Source: Alistipes sp. CAG:268
Lineage (GTDB): Bacteria > Bacteroidota > Bacteroidia > Bacteroidales > Rikenellaceae
Direction: 5' to 3'
Assembly: GCA_000434235.1 (NCBI GenBank)
Contig: FR892007.1
Span: 59,722 to 90,641, forward strand
Length of the DNA: 30,920 bases
In this document: piece after piece, positions 9,377 through 17,412 of the stretch
Position numbering within the stretch: position 1 is the stretch's first letter
Layout of the letters: every line of letters begins with the position of its first letter
Program-made: the position numbers and the translations under genes
Notes under the pieces: generated by a model
Seen by the model: the letters and a program-made list of their open reading frames with translations, nothing else
What the model was told of the DNA's origin: nothing
Databases searched by the model: none

Positions 9377-9564
9377 CGCAAAAAGTCGGGAGAATCTCCC
9401 CCACCCGGCACGTGAAATCGCACGGGAGGTTGGCGCCAGCAGGAGGCGGCGGTCCAAACGGATGGACTGCCGGTCACAGAGCCCCTGCCGGAGAGGGCTC
9501 GGCCTGCGGCTCGGCCGCCATACGCCCGACCGGGGAAGCCCTGCTCGCCGCCCCTCCTCTTCAC
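9377..9564. other. GC-rich gap with three consecutive hairpins
   Basis: No credible gene. Three adjacent inverted repeats are seen: 9447-9454/9463-9470 (8 bp with one G-U if transcribed on plus), 9479-9484/9495-9500 (GAGCCC/GGGCTC) and 9506-9510/9514-9518 (GCGGC/GCCGC). It lies between the terminator of the PpiD-like gene and the yqhD promoter. Whether it is transcribed is unknown. Confidence 0.35.
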
Positions 9565-9599
9565 AAAAAAAAGATCCCGGATGACAAACATCCGGGATC
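9565..9599 (-). terminator. Intrinsic terminator of the PpiD-like gene
   Basis: An 11-bp perfect stem (9573-9583 with 9589-9599) and 5-nt loop, followed on the minus strand by eight T (9565-9572). It closes the long minus-strand envelope gene cluster. Confidence 0.9.
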
Positions 9600-9634
9600 C
9601 CGTCAAACGGAGCTTCATGCTCCGCCTATTCCGA

Positions 9635-11665
9635 TTAGAAGTACTGACCGCGCAGGTCCTCGATCTCGGCCATCTGCTGAACAGCCGGAATGGCGAACTG
9701 CTGGGCCATGCTCTCGGCCATCGCCTGGGCACGGACCTTCTCGGCCTCCGAAGTCTGCTTCTCGGAGGTCTGCACATCATCCACCACGAAGACATAGACG
9801 CCCGACATACCCTTGACGGGGCCCGTCAGGGCACCCTTCTGGGCCGAGGCGATCGCACCGACCAGACGCGGTTCGAAGCCGGCGCCATCGATGTAGAACG
9901 AAGCATAGTTCACATCCTTGAAGTCGGCGACCTCCGATCCCAGGCTCGAAGCCTGCTCCTCGAGGGTCGTACCGGCGAGGCTGCTGACGATGTAGTCGTA
10001 TTTCTTGTCGCGCAGCACCTGAGCACGCAGTTGGGCTGCCACCTTCTCGGGCGATGCATACTCGTCGTTGTCGATGGCCGTCAGCATGGCGATCGCATAG
10101 TCCTTGCCTACGGAGAAGATCTCCGAGACGTCGCCGACTTCGGCGCCGTAGGCCCAGCGGGTCACGTCGCGCGAATCCTCCAGGCCGCGGATCGTGCGGT
10201 CACCCTGCGAGATCACGGCTACGCGCGGCGTAACCGAAGCCTCGGAAGCGGCACCGGCAAACGCCTCGGCCGAACCTTTGGCGTTCACCATGAACGAGCC
10301 GGCCTGGTTGTGCACGTTGCGGCGCGTCTCGGCCGAAGCCTCGACAGGATAGGTGATCGAAGCCACCTGCACGTGCTTGGTCGGCTTGCCGGCACGATAT
10401 ACCTGCATCAGCTGGATAGCGTCACCCGAAGCGACCTTCACGATGTCGCCCTCCTTGGCTCCGGCCAAGGCCTCGGCAAACTCACCCGAGAAGGCCGAGA
10501 AAGGCATTACACCCACCTCGCCGCCGTTGGCTGCCGTCATGTCATAGACCGAATACTGCGAAGCGGCCTGTGCGAAGTCGGCACCGCCGCGCAGGGCGGT
10601 CAGCAGGCTGTCAGCCAGCGTATCCTCGGTATAGGGGAGCACGATGTGGCGGATGCCCATCGAGTCGGAAACCATCTTCGTATCAAGGGCACGGGCCATC
10701 GTCCACTCGTTGTTCTTCAGCACGGGGCCATAGGTCTCGCCGGCCATCAGCGCGGCAGCCTCCTCCTCGGAGAGCTGGGCGGCCGAAACGTAGTTGTCGG
10801 CGATCTTGCCGTTGCGGTTGGCGCGGACGAACGACTTCAGCTCGTCCGTTGCCGCGAACTCCTTGCCCACCTCCGTAGCGGTCTTCTCGATAGCCAGCAG
10901 GTCATCGTCCGTGGGAGCCACCTCGAAGACCACGTACGAGATCGTACGGGAAGGCGTCTGACGGAACATGTCCTTGTGGCTGTTGTAGTAGGCCTTCATC
11001 TCCGACGGCGAAACGCTGATGATCGAGTCGGGAACCGACGAATACTTCTTGCCGGCCCATTTGCCCGTATAGGTCTCGTTGGCCGACTTCACGCCGCTGG
11101 CCACCTCGAGGGAATTGACGTAGACACCGCCGCGGATCAGACCGAAGTACTTCTGCATCTCACGCTCGGCACGGGCCTGCTCGTTGAGCTGGGTCCAGGC
11201 CTGTGCAGCCTGAGGATTGGTCTCGGCCTGTGCAAGGAAATCGGAGATTGCAGCTACGTTGTAGGTCCCCGTACGCGGATCGGCAAAAGCGTTGTAGAGC
11301 GTCTGCGAGGGCTGCTCGCCGCTGATCATCGCCATACGTTCGGGCTCGGTCACACGCAGACCCAGACGCTCGAAACCGGGCGTCATCACATACTTCGAGA
11401 TGAGCGACTGCCACGTGGCGTTGGCCAGCATCGCAGCCTGCTGCTCGTCGTTCTCCTGAACGCCGCTCTGGGCCTTGATCTGCTCGTACTGGTCGTAATA
11501 CTCCGAATAGTTGATCTTCTCGCCGTCGATCACGCCGACGCGAGGATCATTGCCCGAGAAACCCATCTCGGTCTTCAATGAGAGGATGAATGCCAAGAGG
11601 GCCAGTGCAATGATGATCGAAAGCACGATGCCGAACTTGGTTCGTAAAGTGTTTAAACTTGCCAT
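9635..11665 (-). CDS. PpiD/SurA-like periplasmic foldase (parvulin-type peptidyl-prolyl isomerase)
   Basis: A 676-residue protein with a short cytoplasmic start (MASLNTLRTKFG), one membrane anchor at about residues 12-30 and a large periplasmic part, the layout of PpiD. Residues about 35-250 form the SurA/PpiD-type N-terminal chaperone region. A parvulin-type rotamase domain lies at about 334-435, with GIRHIVLPY at its start and YSVYDMTAANGGEVGVM followed by FSGEFAEAL later in it. A second, degenerate domain follows. The expected job is helping outer-membrane and periplasmic proteins to fold, which suits the upstream neighbours (beta-barrel protein, LptC). A 79-bp gap with a -7 element precedes it, so it can be transcribed alone as well as by read-through. 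Confidence 0.85.
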   Translation of the reverse strand: MASLNTLRTKFGIVLSIIIALALLAFILSLKTEMGFSGNDPRVGVIDGEKINYSEYYDQYEQIKAQSGVQENDEQQAAMLANATWQSLISKYVMTPGFERLGLRVTEPERMAMISGEQPSQTLYNAFADPRTGTYNVAAISDFLAQAETNPQAAQAWTQLNEQARAEREMQKYFGLIRGGVYVNSLEVASGVKSANETYTGKWAGKKYSSVPDSIISVSPSEMKAYYNSHKDMFRQTPSRTISYVVFEVAPTDDDLLAIEKTATEVGKEFAATDELKSFVRANRNGKIADNYVSAAQLSEEEAAALMAGETYGPVLKNNEWTMARALDTKMVSDSMGIRHIVLPYTEDTLADSLLTALRGGADFAQAASQYSVYDMTAANGGEVGVMPFSAFSGEFAEALAGAKEGDIVKVASGDAIQLMQVYRAGKPTKHVQVASITYPVEASAETRRNVHNQAGSFMVNAKGSAEAFAGAASEASVTPRVAVISQGDRTIRGLEDSRDVTRWAYGAEVGDVSEIFSVGKDYAIAMLTAIDNDEYASPEKVAAQLRAQVLRDKKYDYIVSSLAGTTLEEQASSLGSEVADFKDVNYASFYIDGAGFEPRLVGAIASAQKGALTGPVKGMSGVYVFVVDDVQTSEKQTSEAEKVRAQAMAESMAQQFAIPAVQQMAEIEDLRGQYF

Positions 11666-11704
11666 ATAAATTGTTAATTATTCGTATTGTTCCGAAAGAT
11701 CAGC

Positions 11705-11712
11705 CAAAGGTA
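11705..11712 (-). promoter_or_regulatory. -7 element TACCTTTG upstream of the PpiD-like gene
   Basis: A perfect TAnnTTTG match 39 bp before the ATG at 11665; no clear -33 element. A small hairpin TAGCCC (11729-11734)/GGGCTA (11742-11747) at the stop of the preceding gene may reduce read-through. Confidence 0.45.
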
Positions 11713-11744
11713 GTAAAATATTCGGAAATAGCCCCATATGTGGG

Positions 11745-13007
11745 CTACAATTTTTTCACGCGGGCCAGTTCGATCCGCGAACGCGTCGTGCGCAGAATCC
11801 GGAGCTGGAGGTTTCCTATAAGCAGCGTCTCTCCGCCCGAGGGAATCCCCTCGTAGTGGTAGATGATGAAGCCGGCCAGCGTGTCGTATTCGCGGCTCTC
11901 CTCAATGCCCAGGTCGTAGCGCTCGTTGAGGTATTTCACCTCCAGACGGCACGAAAAGACATACTCGTCGGGGCCCACCTGTTTCTCCACAAGGTCCGGC
12001 ACGTCGTGTTCGTCCTCGATCTCTCCGAAGATCTGTTCGAGCACGTCCTCGAGCGAGATGACACCCGCCGTACCGCCGAACTCGTCGATGACCACCGCAA
12101 TGTTCGTCTTGTGCTTGATGAAGTTCTCGAGCACGGACTGCAGCGGCATGGTCTCGGGAACGAAATTGACGGCCATCATCACGTCGGAAATCTGTTTCGG
12201 CAGCGTGAAGAGGCTCTTCGAATTGACATACCCGATGATGTTGTCGATCGATTTGCGCCAGACAAAGATCCGCGAAAACTTCGAATCGACGAACCGCTCG
12301 GTAAGCTGTTCGATGCTCGTCGAGTCGATATCGACCGCCTCGACGTCCACACGGGGCACCATGCAGTCGCGCACGCGCAGGTCGGCGAAATCAAGCGCAT
12401 TCTGGAAGAGTTTCAGTTCGTGGTCCGGTTCGGCGTGCTGCTCCGTATTGCTTGCGTCGAGCAGCGCGGCAAGATCCTCACGGTCGAAGCTCGGAGTCAG
12501 CTGCTCCTCCGTGACGCGCCGCCCGGCCAGGCGCAGGATTCCGTGCGAAAGCAGGGTTGTGAAGCGTGCAACGGGATAGAGCACGATATAGAAGAAATAG
12601 ATGACCGGAGCCAGCGCCCGATAATAGAAGTTGGGGCTGTTCTTGAAGATCGATTTGGGCAGGAACTCCGCAAAGAAGATGATGATGAGCGTCGAGACCG
12701 CCGTATCGACAGCCACGGAGCCTTCCGCTGCCATCGTCTCCCACCCCAACCATCCGTAGATGGTGCGCAGGAGGATCGACATGGCCAGCGAATAGACTAC
12801 CAGGGCGATGTTGTTGCCCACGAGGATCGTGGTGATGTACTGCCCGGGATGGCGGGCAAAGACCTCCGCGATGCGGTCGAACATCCGGCTCTGCTTGCGG
12901 TCGATCTCCAGTTTGAGCCGGTTCTTGCTCGTAAAGGCGATCTCCATGCCCGAAAAGAAAGCGGACAGGAGCAGCATCACGACGATCAGTATGACGATGG
13001 TAAGCAT
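11745..13007 (-). CDS. CNNM/CBS/CorC-domain membrane protein (hemolysin-family, GldE-like)
   Basis: A 420-residue inner-membrane protein with three modules. The N-terminal CNNM (DUF21) membrane domain has about four hydrophobic segments in residues 1-155, including FFSGMEIAFTSKNRLKLE and FFAEFLPKSIFKNSP, typical of the family. A pair of CBS domains spans about 205-335, with VRDCMVPRVDVEAVD, SRIFVWRKSIDNIIGYV and the hallmark VVIDEFGGTAGVISLEDVLE. A C-terminal CorC/HlyC transporter-associated domain spans about 345-420. Relatives are linked to magnesium efflux; in Flavobacterium the GldE protein of this architecture supports gliding and type IX secretion. Which role applies here is open. It starts 17 bp after the LptC-like gene and is surely in the same operon. 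Confidence 0.88.
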   Translation of the reverse strand: MLTIVILIVVMLLLSAFFSGMEIAFTSKNRLKLEIDRKQSRMFDRIAEVFARHPGQYITTILVGNNIALVVYSLAMSILLRTIYGWLGWETMAAEGSVAVDTAVSTLIIIFFAEFLPKSIFKNSPNFYYRALAPVIYFFYIVLYPVARFTTLLSHGILRLAGRRVTEEQLTPSFDREDLAALLDASNTEQHAEPDHELKLFQNALDFADLRVRDCMVPRVDVEAVDIDSTSIEQLTERFVDSKFSRIFVWRKSIDNIIGYVNSKSLFTLPKQISDVMMAVNFVPETMPLQSVLENFIKHKTNIAVVIDEFGGTAGVISLEDVLEQIFGEIEDEHDVPDLVEKQVGPDEYVFSCRLEVKYLNERYDLGIEESREYDTLAGFIIYHYEGIPSGGETLLIGNLQLRILRTTRSRIELARVKKL

Positions 13008-13024
13008 CTGAATCGGATTACGGA

Positions 13025-13885
13025 TTATTCGGACAGGCGGCCGTCGGCCGAATCGCCCTGTTTCAAAGCCCTCGACGGTACGATGCCGGGATCATCCAAC
13101 CGTACGGGCTCCTCCTGTGCCGAGGCCGGGAGTGACGCCGGAAGATCGGCACGGGTCGGCAGCGAGGCAGGACTGTCGGCAGGCAGCGGACGCGGAGCCG
13201 GAGCCGGTTTCACGGCATCAGGGCGCCGGGCGGGGCGGTCGTCGGCTGCGTTTTGCTCCCCGCCGGACGGACGCACGGGACGCACGGCTGTGGAGTCCGT
13301 GGAGTCGGCCGCAGGTCGCATCTCCACCTCCATCCGGCCCTTCATCCGGCGGAAGCGCCAGTCCTTGAACGACTCGTCGGACTCGAAGCCCTCCCCGATG
13401 AACACCTCGCGGCCGTTCTTCTGCACGACCTTCGAATCGACGTTCGAATAGATCTTTCCCGTCTTGGCGTTCCAGAAAAGCTGCTGCGTATAGAGCGTCT
13501 TGCCGTCGGACTTCTCCACTACGACGTTGCCCTTGGCCTCCCAAAGTTCGCGCTTTTCATAGTTGATGGCGTAGTTGGCCGTCAGCACCACATCGACCGA
13601 CGTGAGCGAATCGTCCTGATAGGTCGTGATCTTCACCCCCTTGCGGAATTCACGGTAGGGCTCGCGGGCCAGACCGTAACCCTCGAGCAGCGGGGTGACG
13701 AAATGGTACGAGCGGCGTCCGTTGCGCGACATGATGAGCGAAAGATTCTCGCAGTATTCGGACATCATCGTCTCGGTCGAGGCGGCCTCTGCTTCTGCCT
13801 CCTTCTCCTTGCACGAGTATAGCAAGATAGCACTCCCCACAACGGAGAGTGCTACCCTGAAATATCTTGACAGGCGTTTTCCCAT
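13025..13885 (-). CDS. lptC: LptC-like LPS-export lipoprotein with a long disordered C-terminal tail
   Basis: LptC bridges the inner-membrane LptBFG transporter and the periplasmic LptA chain during lipopolysaccharide export. This 286-residue protein has a lipoprotein signal ending in LLYSC (Cys25). Residues about 40-185 are an LptC/OstA-type beta-jellyroll region, with SLTSVDVVLTANYAINYEKRE, LWEAKGNVVVEKSDGKTLY and TQQLFWNAKTGKIYSN (here split at natural strand boundaries). The last ~100 residues are rich in Pro, Ala, Asp and Arg and look disordered, longer than in typical LptC proteins (about 190 residues). It sits 32 bp after the TPR gene and 17 bp before the CNNM gene. Assignment rests on the fold pattern, the lipobox and the conserved neighbourhood. 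Confidence 0.8.
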   Translation of the reverse strand: MGKRLSRYFRVALSVVGSAILLYSCKEKEAEAEAASTETMMSEYCENLSLIMSRNGRRSYHFVTPLLEGYGLAREPYREFRKGVKITTYQDDSLTSVDVVLTANYAINYEKRELWEAKGNVVVEKSDGKTLYTQQLFWNAKTGKIYSNVDSKVVQKNGREVFIGEGFESDESFKDWRFRRMKGRMEVEMRPAADSTDSTAVRPVRPSGGEQNAADDRPARRPDAVKPAPAPRPLPADSPASLPTRADLPASLPASAQEEPVRLDDPGIVPSRALKQGDSADGRLSE

Positions 13886-13917
13886 TTACACGGTGCGTGT
13901 ATGCAAGAGGTACGCGC

Positions 13918-15255
13918 TTAGCGGGGACGCACGGTCGTAACGACACCGGCGGCCGTACCGCAGGTGACCGTATAGCGTGCACCGGACTGCAGCTCGTTGA
14001 AGAAGCACTCCTCCGTGTTGGGGAAGTTGGCACGGTAGTTCGCCAGCGAAGCCTTGGCCGGCTCAACATACTCCGAGTCGCCCGGAAGCAGCTCGATGGC
14101 CTTGGCCATGGCATCATAGGCGGCCCAGAAAGTAGCCTGGCCGGCGAATCCGCCGCAGGTCGAAGCCGAAGCAGCATAGCACTGGCCCAGCACGAAGTAC
14201 GGGGCGCCGTCCTCGGGATTCAGGTCGCGGGCCTGACGGGCCGACGAAGCAGCATTCGTATAGTCCTTGTTGATCAGAGCCACAAGCGAGATGTGCAGGA
14301 GCAGCTTCTGACGCTCCATGTCATCCTTCTCGACGGCCAGTGCCTCGTTCAGGTAGTTGAGCGCCTTGGCAAAGTCGCCCTTGTTCTGGAAAGCGGAAGC
14401 CAGCGACATGGCAGCCTCGGCCGACGGCTTGATCGCATAGTATTTCTCGGCGGTGGCGAGGTAGAAGTCGCTATTGCACTTGGCACGGCCCATCAGCGAT
14501 ACGGCCTGGGCGAGCAGCGCCTCGTCATCGGGAGCGGCGGCCAGCTTGTTGCTGAAGAGTTTCTCGAGGTTCTCGCAGCTTGCGGCACCGCTCAGTCCGA
14601 AGGCGGCATCCAGCTGGTTCTTGAGCTCTGCACCCGAGGGGTTGTTCTCGAAGAAGGGCAGCAGGCGGTCGTACTCGGCGATGATCTCGTCGGGCATCAC
14701 CTCGTCGGTATTCTTGTAGTCGTCGCACAGGTTCGAGAAGTAGGCTACGACGGTCTCCAGATCGGCATTGGCGCCACCGGCCTCGATCGCCTCGCGGAAT
14801 GCCTTGCGGATACCCGCACGGTCGTTGGGCTTGTAGGTCAGGTATTCACGGGCCTTCTGGTCGAGGATGAAGGCGAGACCCTGCTTCGGATCGTCACCGA
14901 AGTACTTCGCACGCAGGTCGTAGATCAGCATCAGCGAGTCGATGTAGACATTCTTCTCGGCCACGCTCTTCGCACGGTTGATCTTCTGCTTGTAGGTATT
15001 GGCTCCACGCTGGTAGATGGCCACCGAAGCGTCGGGGCAGCTGTTGAGCAGTTCCTTGAGGTAATGTGCGGCCGCATCGTAGTTGCGGTTCTCGTACGAC
15101 TCCTTGAGGAAGTTGCTGTTGAGGATGTTCTTCTCGCGCTCCTCGGGAGTGTCGCCCCACTTGGCATACTGCGGGCCACTGAAATCCTGTTGTGCCATTG
15201 CGGCTACTGCGAAAAACGTGCAAGCCGCAGAAAGCAAGAATTTAACATTTTTCAT
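13918..15255 (-). CDS. Exported tetratricopeptide-repeat protein
   Basis: A 445-residue protein with a clear signal peptide, MKNVKFLLSAACTFFAVAAMA, with predicted cleavage before QQDFSG. The mature part is helical with TPR-like units: AAHYLKELLNSCPDASVAIY near the start, SAEAAMSLASAFQNKGDFAKA and LNYLNEALAVEKDD in the middle, and YTNAASSARQARDLNPEDGA then PYFVLGQCYAASAS towards the end. It probably acts as a periplasmic scaffold. No catalytic motif is seen and the partner is unknown. It lies 56 bp downstream of the outer-membrane protein gene and 32 bp upstream of lptC, so a role in envelope assembly is inferred from context. Confidence 0.75.
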   Translation of the reverse strand: MKNVKFLLSAACTFFAVAAMAQQDFSGPQYAKWGDTPEEREKNILNSNFLKESYENRNYDAAAHYLKELLNSCPDASVAIYQRGANTYKQKINRAKSVAEKNVYIDSLMLIYDLRAKYFGDDPKQGLAFILDQKAREYLTYKPNDRAGIRKAFREAIEAGGANADLETVVAYFSNLCDDYKNTDEVMPDEIIAEYDRLLPFFENNPSGAELKNQLDAAFGLSGAASCENLEKLFSNKLAAAPDDEALLAQAVSLMGRAKCNSDFYLATAEKYYAIKPSAEAAMSLASAFQNKGDFAKALNYLNEALAVEKDDMERQKLLLHISLVALINKDYTNAASSARQARDLNPEDGAPYFVLGQCYAASASTCGGFAGQATFWAAYDAMAKAIELLPGDSEYVEPAKASLANYRANFPNTEECFFNELQSGARYTVTCGTAAGVVTTVRPR

Positions 15256-15269
15256 CGGTCAGATTAATT

Positions 15270-15302
15270 TTTGTGTGTTGTTTTATGTATTGTTTACCTT
15301 TG
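15270..15302 (+). promoter_or_regulatory. Consensus promoter on the plus strand, antisense to the outer-membrane protein gene
   Basis: TTTG (15270-15273), a 21-bp spacer and TACCTTTG (15295-15302) match the full Bacteroidota consensus. No plus-strand gene lies downstream. Transcription would run into the 3' end of the minus-strand gene at 15312-16697. Confidence 0.4.
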
Positions 15303-15311
15303 TTCGCTGCA

Positions 15312-16697
15312 TCAATCGTATTTGGGCCGCATGAACCAGTACTCGCCGTTCTCCTGGCCTCCGGCGAAGAGCGAGAAACCGATCGAGAACTTCACGTACT
15401 GCTGACGGACAAGCCCGATCCGCTCGGCGATGTTGTAGCCGCGACGGCCGTACTCCACGCCGATGTCGATCGACGAAATGGCCCACAGCTTGACCGGGAC
15501 TCCCAGACCGGCCGTCACGGCATACTGTGCAAGTTTGTCGCCATTGTAGGTCTGGTTGTAATAACCGTAGCGGAAACCGGCACGGTAGGAGATACGCTTC
15601 ATGAACCGACGCACGTCGTAGCGGTTGGGCGTGAACTCCACGCCGACCTTGATCGTACTCGTATTGGTGTAGGCCACCTCGTAGGAGGAGGGATTGCCCG
15701 CGCCGTTGTTGCTCGTTCCGGTCATCTCGCTGCGTGTATTGCTGCTGCCCCAGTTCTGGTAGACATAATCGACACCCATCGCCCACTTGGCCGTCTGGTA
15801 ATAGACGCCCACGGCCAGCTGGCGCGGAAGAACCAGCTTCAGATGGGTCGTGTCGCCCTTGACCGTCGAGCTGTACAGGTCGCCGATATAGATGCGTTTC
15901 GACACTTCGGGATTCAGGTTGCCGCCGATATCGAAAGCCGCACCGACCGTCAGGATGCGTTTCTGGTTCAGGATCGGACTCCACTGCACGCCGACCTGTC
16001 CCTTGACCGTAGAGATCGTATAGCTGTCCAGACCCACCGTCGAGGCAAAGGTTCCCTCACCGGTGATCGACGTCGGGGTCATGATGAAATCGCGGTCGAT
16101 ACTGCCCCAGTAATACTGGGCGGCCACACCGATCGAGAAGTTCTTGAAGACCTCCCAGCCCAGTCCGAGCTTCACCTCCGACACGTCGCCTTCGCCCTGG
16201 TAGTTGTACTGCACGCGGCCCACATTGCCCCACACCGGGTCGGACGGGTCGTAGTCATGGTAGTACTTCGTGCGGTAGCCCACCGAACTGTAGGGTGTCA
16301 GGCTGAAGCCGAGGCCCAGCTTGCGCGTGATGGGCATCTGGAAAGCGATATCGTGGAAGTTGAACGTATTGTAGGCCGTGCTCTTGTTTGCGCCGGCCAC
16401 CGTCTGCGAATTGTAGTAGTTCTGCCCCTCGAGGCCGAAATTGAACAGGAAGGTCTTCTGCGGGGCCGAACTGAAGGCCGCGGGGTTGAGCAGATTGACA
16501 ACGCCCGTCGAGCGCATGGCCACACCGACGCCACCCATCGAACGCATCGGCAGCGTACCGGGTGTATTCTGTTCGCCGATGCCGTACATCGTATAGGGTG
16601 AGAAGGCGTTAATGCTGCTTGTCTGGGCCCATGCGGCTACCGGGAACAGCGCCGCAGCAGCGACAACCAGCTTAATCAAGGTGTTCTTCACTTGCAT
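15312..16697 (-). CDS. Outer-membrane beta-barrel protein (FadL/PorV-like appearance)
   Basis: A 461-residue exported protein: the signal peptide MQVKNTLIKLVVAAAALFPVAAWA is cut before QTSSINAFSPYTMYG. The early stretch MRSMGGVGVAMRSTGVVNLLNPAA resembles the glycine-rich N-terminal region of FadL-type and PorV-type barrels (given here in two overlapping parts: MRSMGGVGVAMRS and TGVVNLLNPAA). The rest alternates aromatic and polar residues in beta-strand style, for example GLGFSLTPYSSVGYRTKYYH and VKFSIGFSLFAG near the end. The start overlaps the coaX stop by 26 bp. Substrate is unknown; an orphan small-molecule channel or a type IX secretion-related barrel are both possible. The arrangement coaX, barrel protein, TPR protein, LptC is, as far as I know, recurrent in Bacteroidota. 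Confidence 0.8.
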   Translation of the reverse strand: MQVKNTLIKLVVAAAALFPVAAWAQTSSINAFSPYTMYGIGEQNTPGTLPMRSMGGVGVAMRSTGVVNLLNPAAFSSAPQKTFLFNFGLEGQNYYNSQTVAGANKSTAYNTFNFHDIAFQMPITRKLGLGFSLTPYSSVGYRTKYYHDYDPSDPVWGNVGRVQYNYQGEGDVSEVKLGLGWEVFKNFSIGVAAQYYWGSIDRDFIMTPTSITGEGTFASTVGLDSYTISTVKGQVGVQWSPILNQKRILTVGAAFDIGGNLNPEVSKRIYIGDLYSSTVKGDTTHLKLVLPRQLAVGVYYQTAKWAMGVDYVYQNWGSSNTRSEMTGTSNNGAGNPSSYEVAYTNTSTIKVGVEFTPNRYDVRRFMKRISYRAGFRYGYYNQTYNGDKLAQYAVTAGLGVPVKLWAISSIDIGVEYGRRGYNIAERIGLVRQQYVKFSIGFSLFAGGQENGEYWFMRPKYD

Positions 16698-17412
16698 TGT
16701 ACTCCAAAATTCTGTTCAACCCGTAAAAAACGAGATTACAATTTGCAAATATCGTATTTTTAATTCTTTTCACAAAGAATTTCGCGTCCCCGCCCGTAAA
16801 AATTACGCACAAATCCTCAAATTCCCCCTCCAGACGGGCCACATACCCTTCGATCTCGAAGGCGATCGAGTTCATCACACCGAGCCGGATGGCCTCGTCG
16901 GTCGTCCGCCCCACGGCCCGCTCCGAATCGATGGCGTCGCAAAGCGGCAGCGAGGCCGTATACTCGTGCAGCGACCGAAACCGCATCGCCATGCCGGGCG
17001 AGATGCACCCTCCGCGGAAGACGCCATCGGCCGACAGCAGGTCGATCGTCACGGCCGTACCCAGATCGACGATCAGCGCATTGCGTCCCGGATAGAGGGC
17101 GGCGGCACCGACGGCGGCAGCCAGTCGGTCGCGCCCCAGCGTCGCAGGCGTAAGGTAGGCGTTGCCGATCGGCACGGGGGTAGCGGCGGTGAATTCGAGC
17201 ACCCGGTACGCAAACCTCCGCACGAGTTCCACGATCCCGGGTACAGGTCCCCGCGTCGAGGAGATCACGGCCCGGTCTGCCCGGCGTCCGCCGAGCAGCC
17301 CCTCGAGCGTGGCGGCCGAAAGCGTCTCGGCACCGCACTGCTCCGTGAGGCGTCCCTGCTCGAACAGGGCGAGCTTGACGCGCGTGTTGCCTACATCGAC
17401 GATCAGGTTCAC
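16672..17412 (-). CDS. coaX: Type III pantothenate kinase
   Basis: CoaX phosphorylates pantothenate in the first step of coenzyme A synthesis; type III enzymes are not feedback-inhibited by CoA. The 246-residue protein has the ASKHA motifs in order: DVGNTRVK (6-13), the pantothenate-site GRDRLAAAVGAA (93-104) with the expected catalytic Asp95, DLGTAVTID (116-124) and GGCISPGM (134-141). Translation starts at a GTG (17410-17412) that shares four bases (GTGA) with the mfd stop, so it is coupled to mfd. Its own 3' end overlaps the next gene by 26 bp. CoA supply also suits the methylmalonyl-CoA enzyme elsewhere in the window, though the two are not in one operon. Confidence 0.93.
   Translation of the reverse strand: MNLIVDVGNTRVKLALFEQGRLTEQCGAETLSAATLEGLLGGRRADRAVISSTRGPVPGIVELVRRFAYRVLEFTAATPVPIGNAYLTPATLGRDRLAAAVGAAALYPGRNALIVDLGTAVTIDLLSADGVFRGGCISPGMAMRFRSLHEYTASLPLCDAIDSERAVGRTTDEAIRLGVMNSIAFEIEGYVARLEGEFEDLCVIFTGGDAKFFVKRIKNTIFANCNLVFYGLNRILEYNASEEHLD

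Noticed and set aside
9377..9564. A cobalamin riboswitch, considered because MutAB needs B12
   Set aside because: No B12-box-like sequence was found here or in the short mutA leader.
9148..9795. A 215-codon minus-strand frame bridging yqhD and the PpiD-like gene
   Set aside because: It runs through a strong terminator and a promoter and is Arg/Pro/Ser-rich without domain similarity.
13827..13852. Inverted repeat AGCACTC/GAGTGCT near the lptC start
   Set aside because: It lies inside coding sequence for the signal peptide and is short; chance is sufficient explanation.
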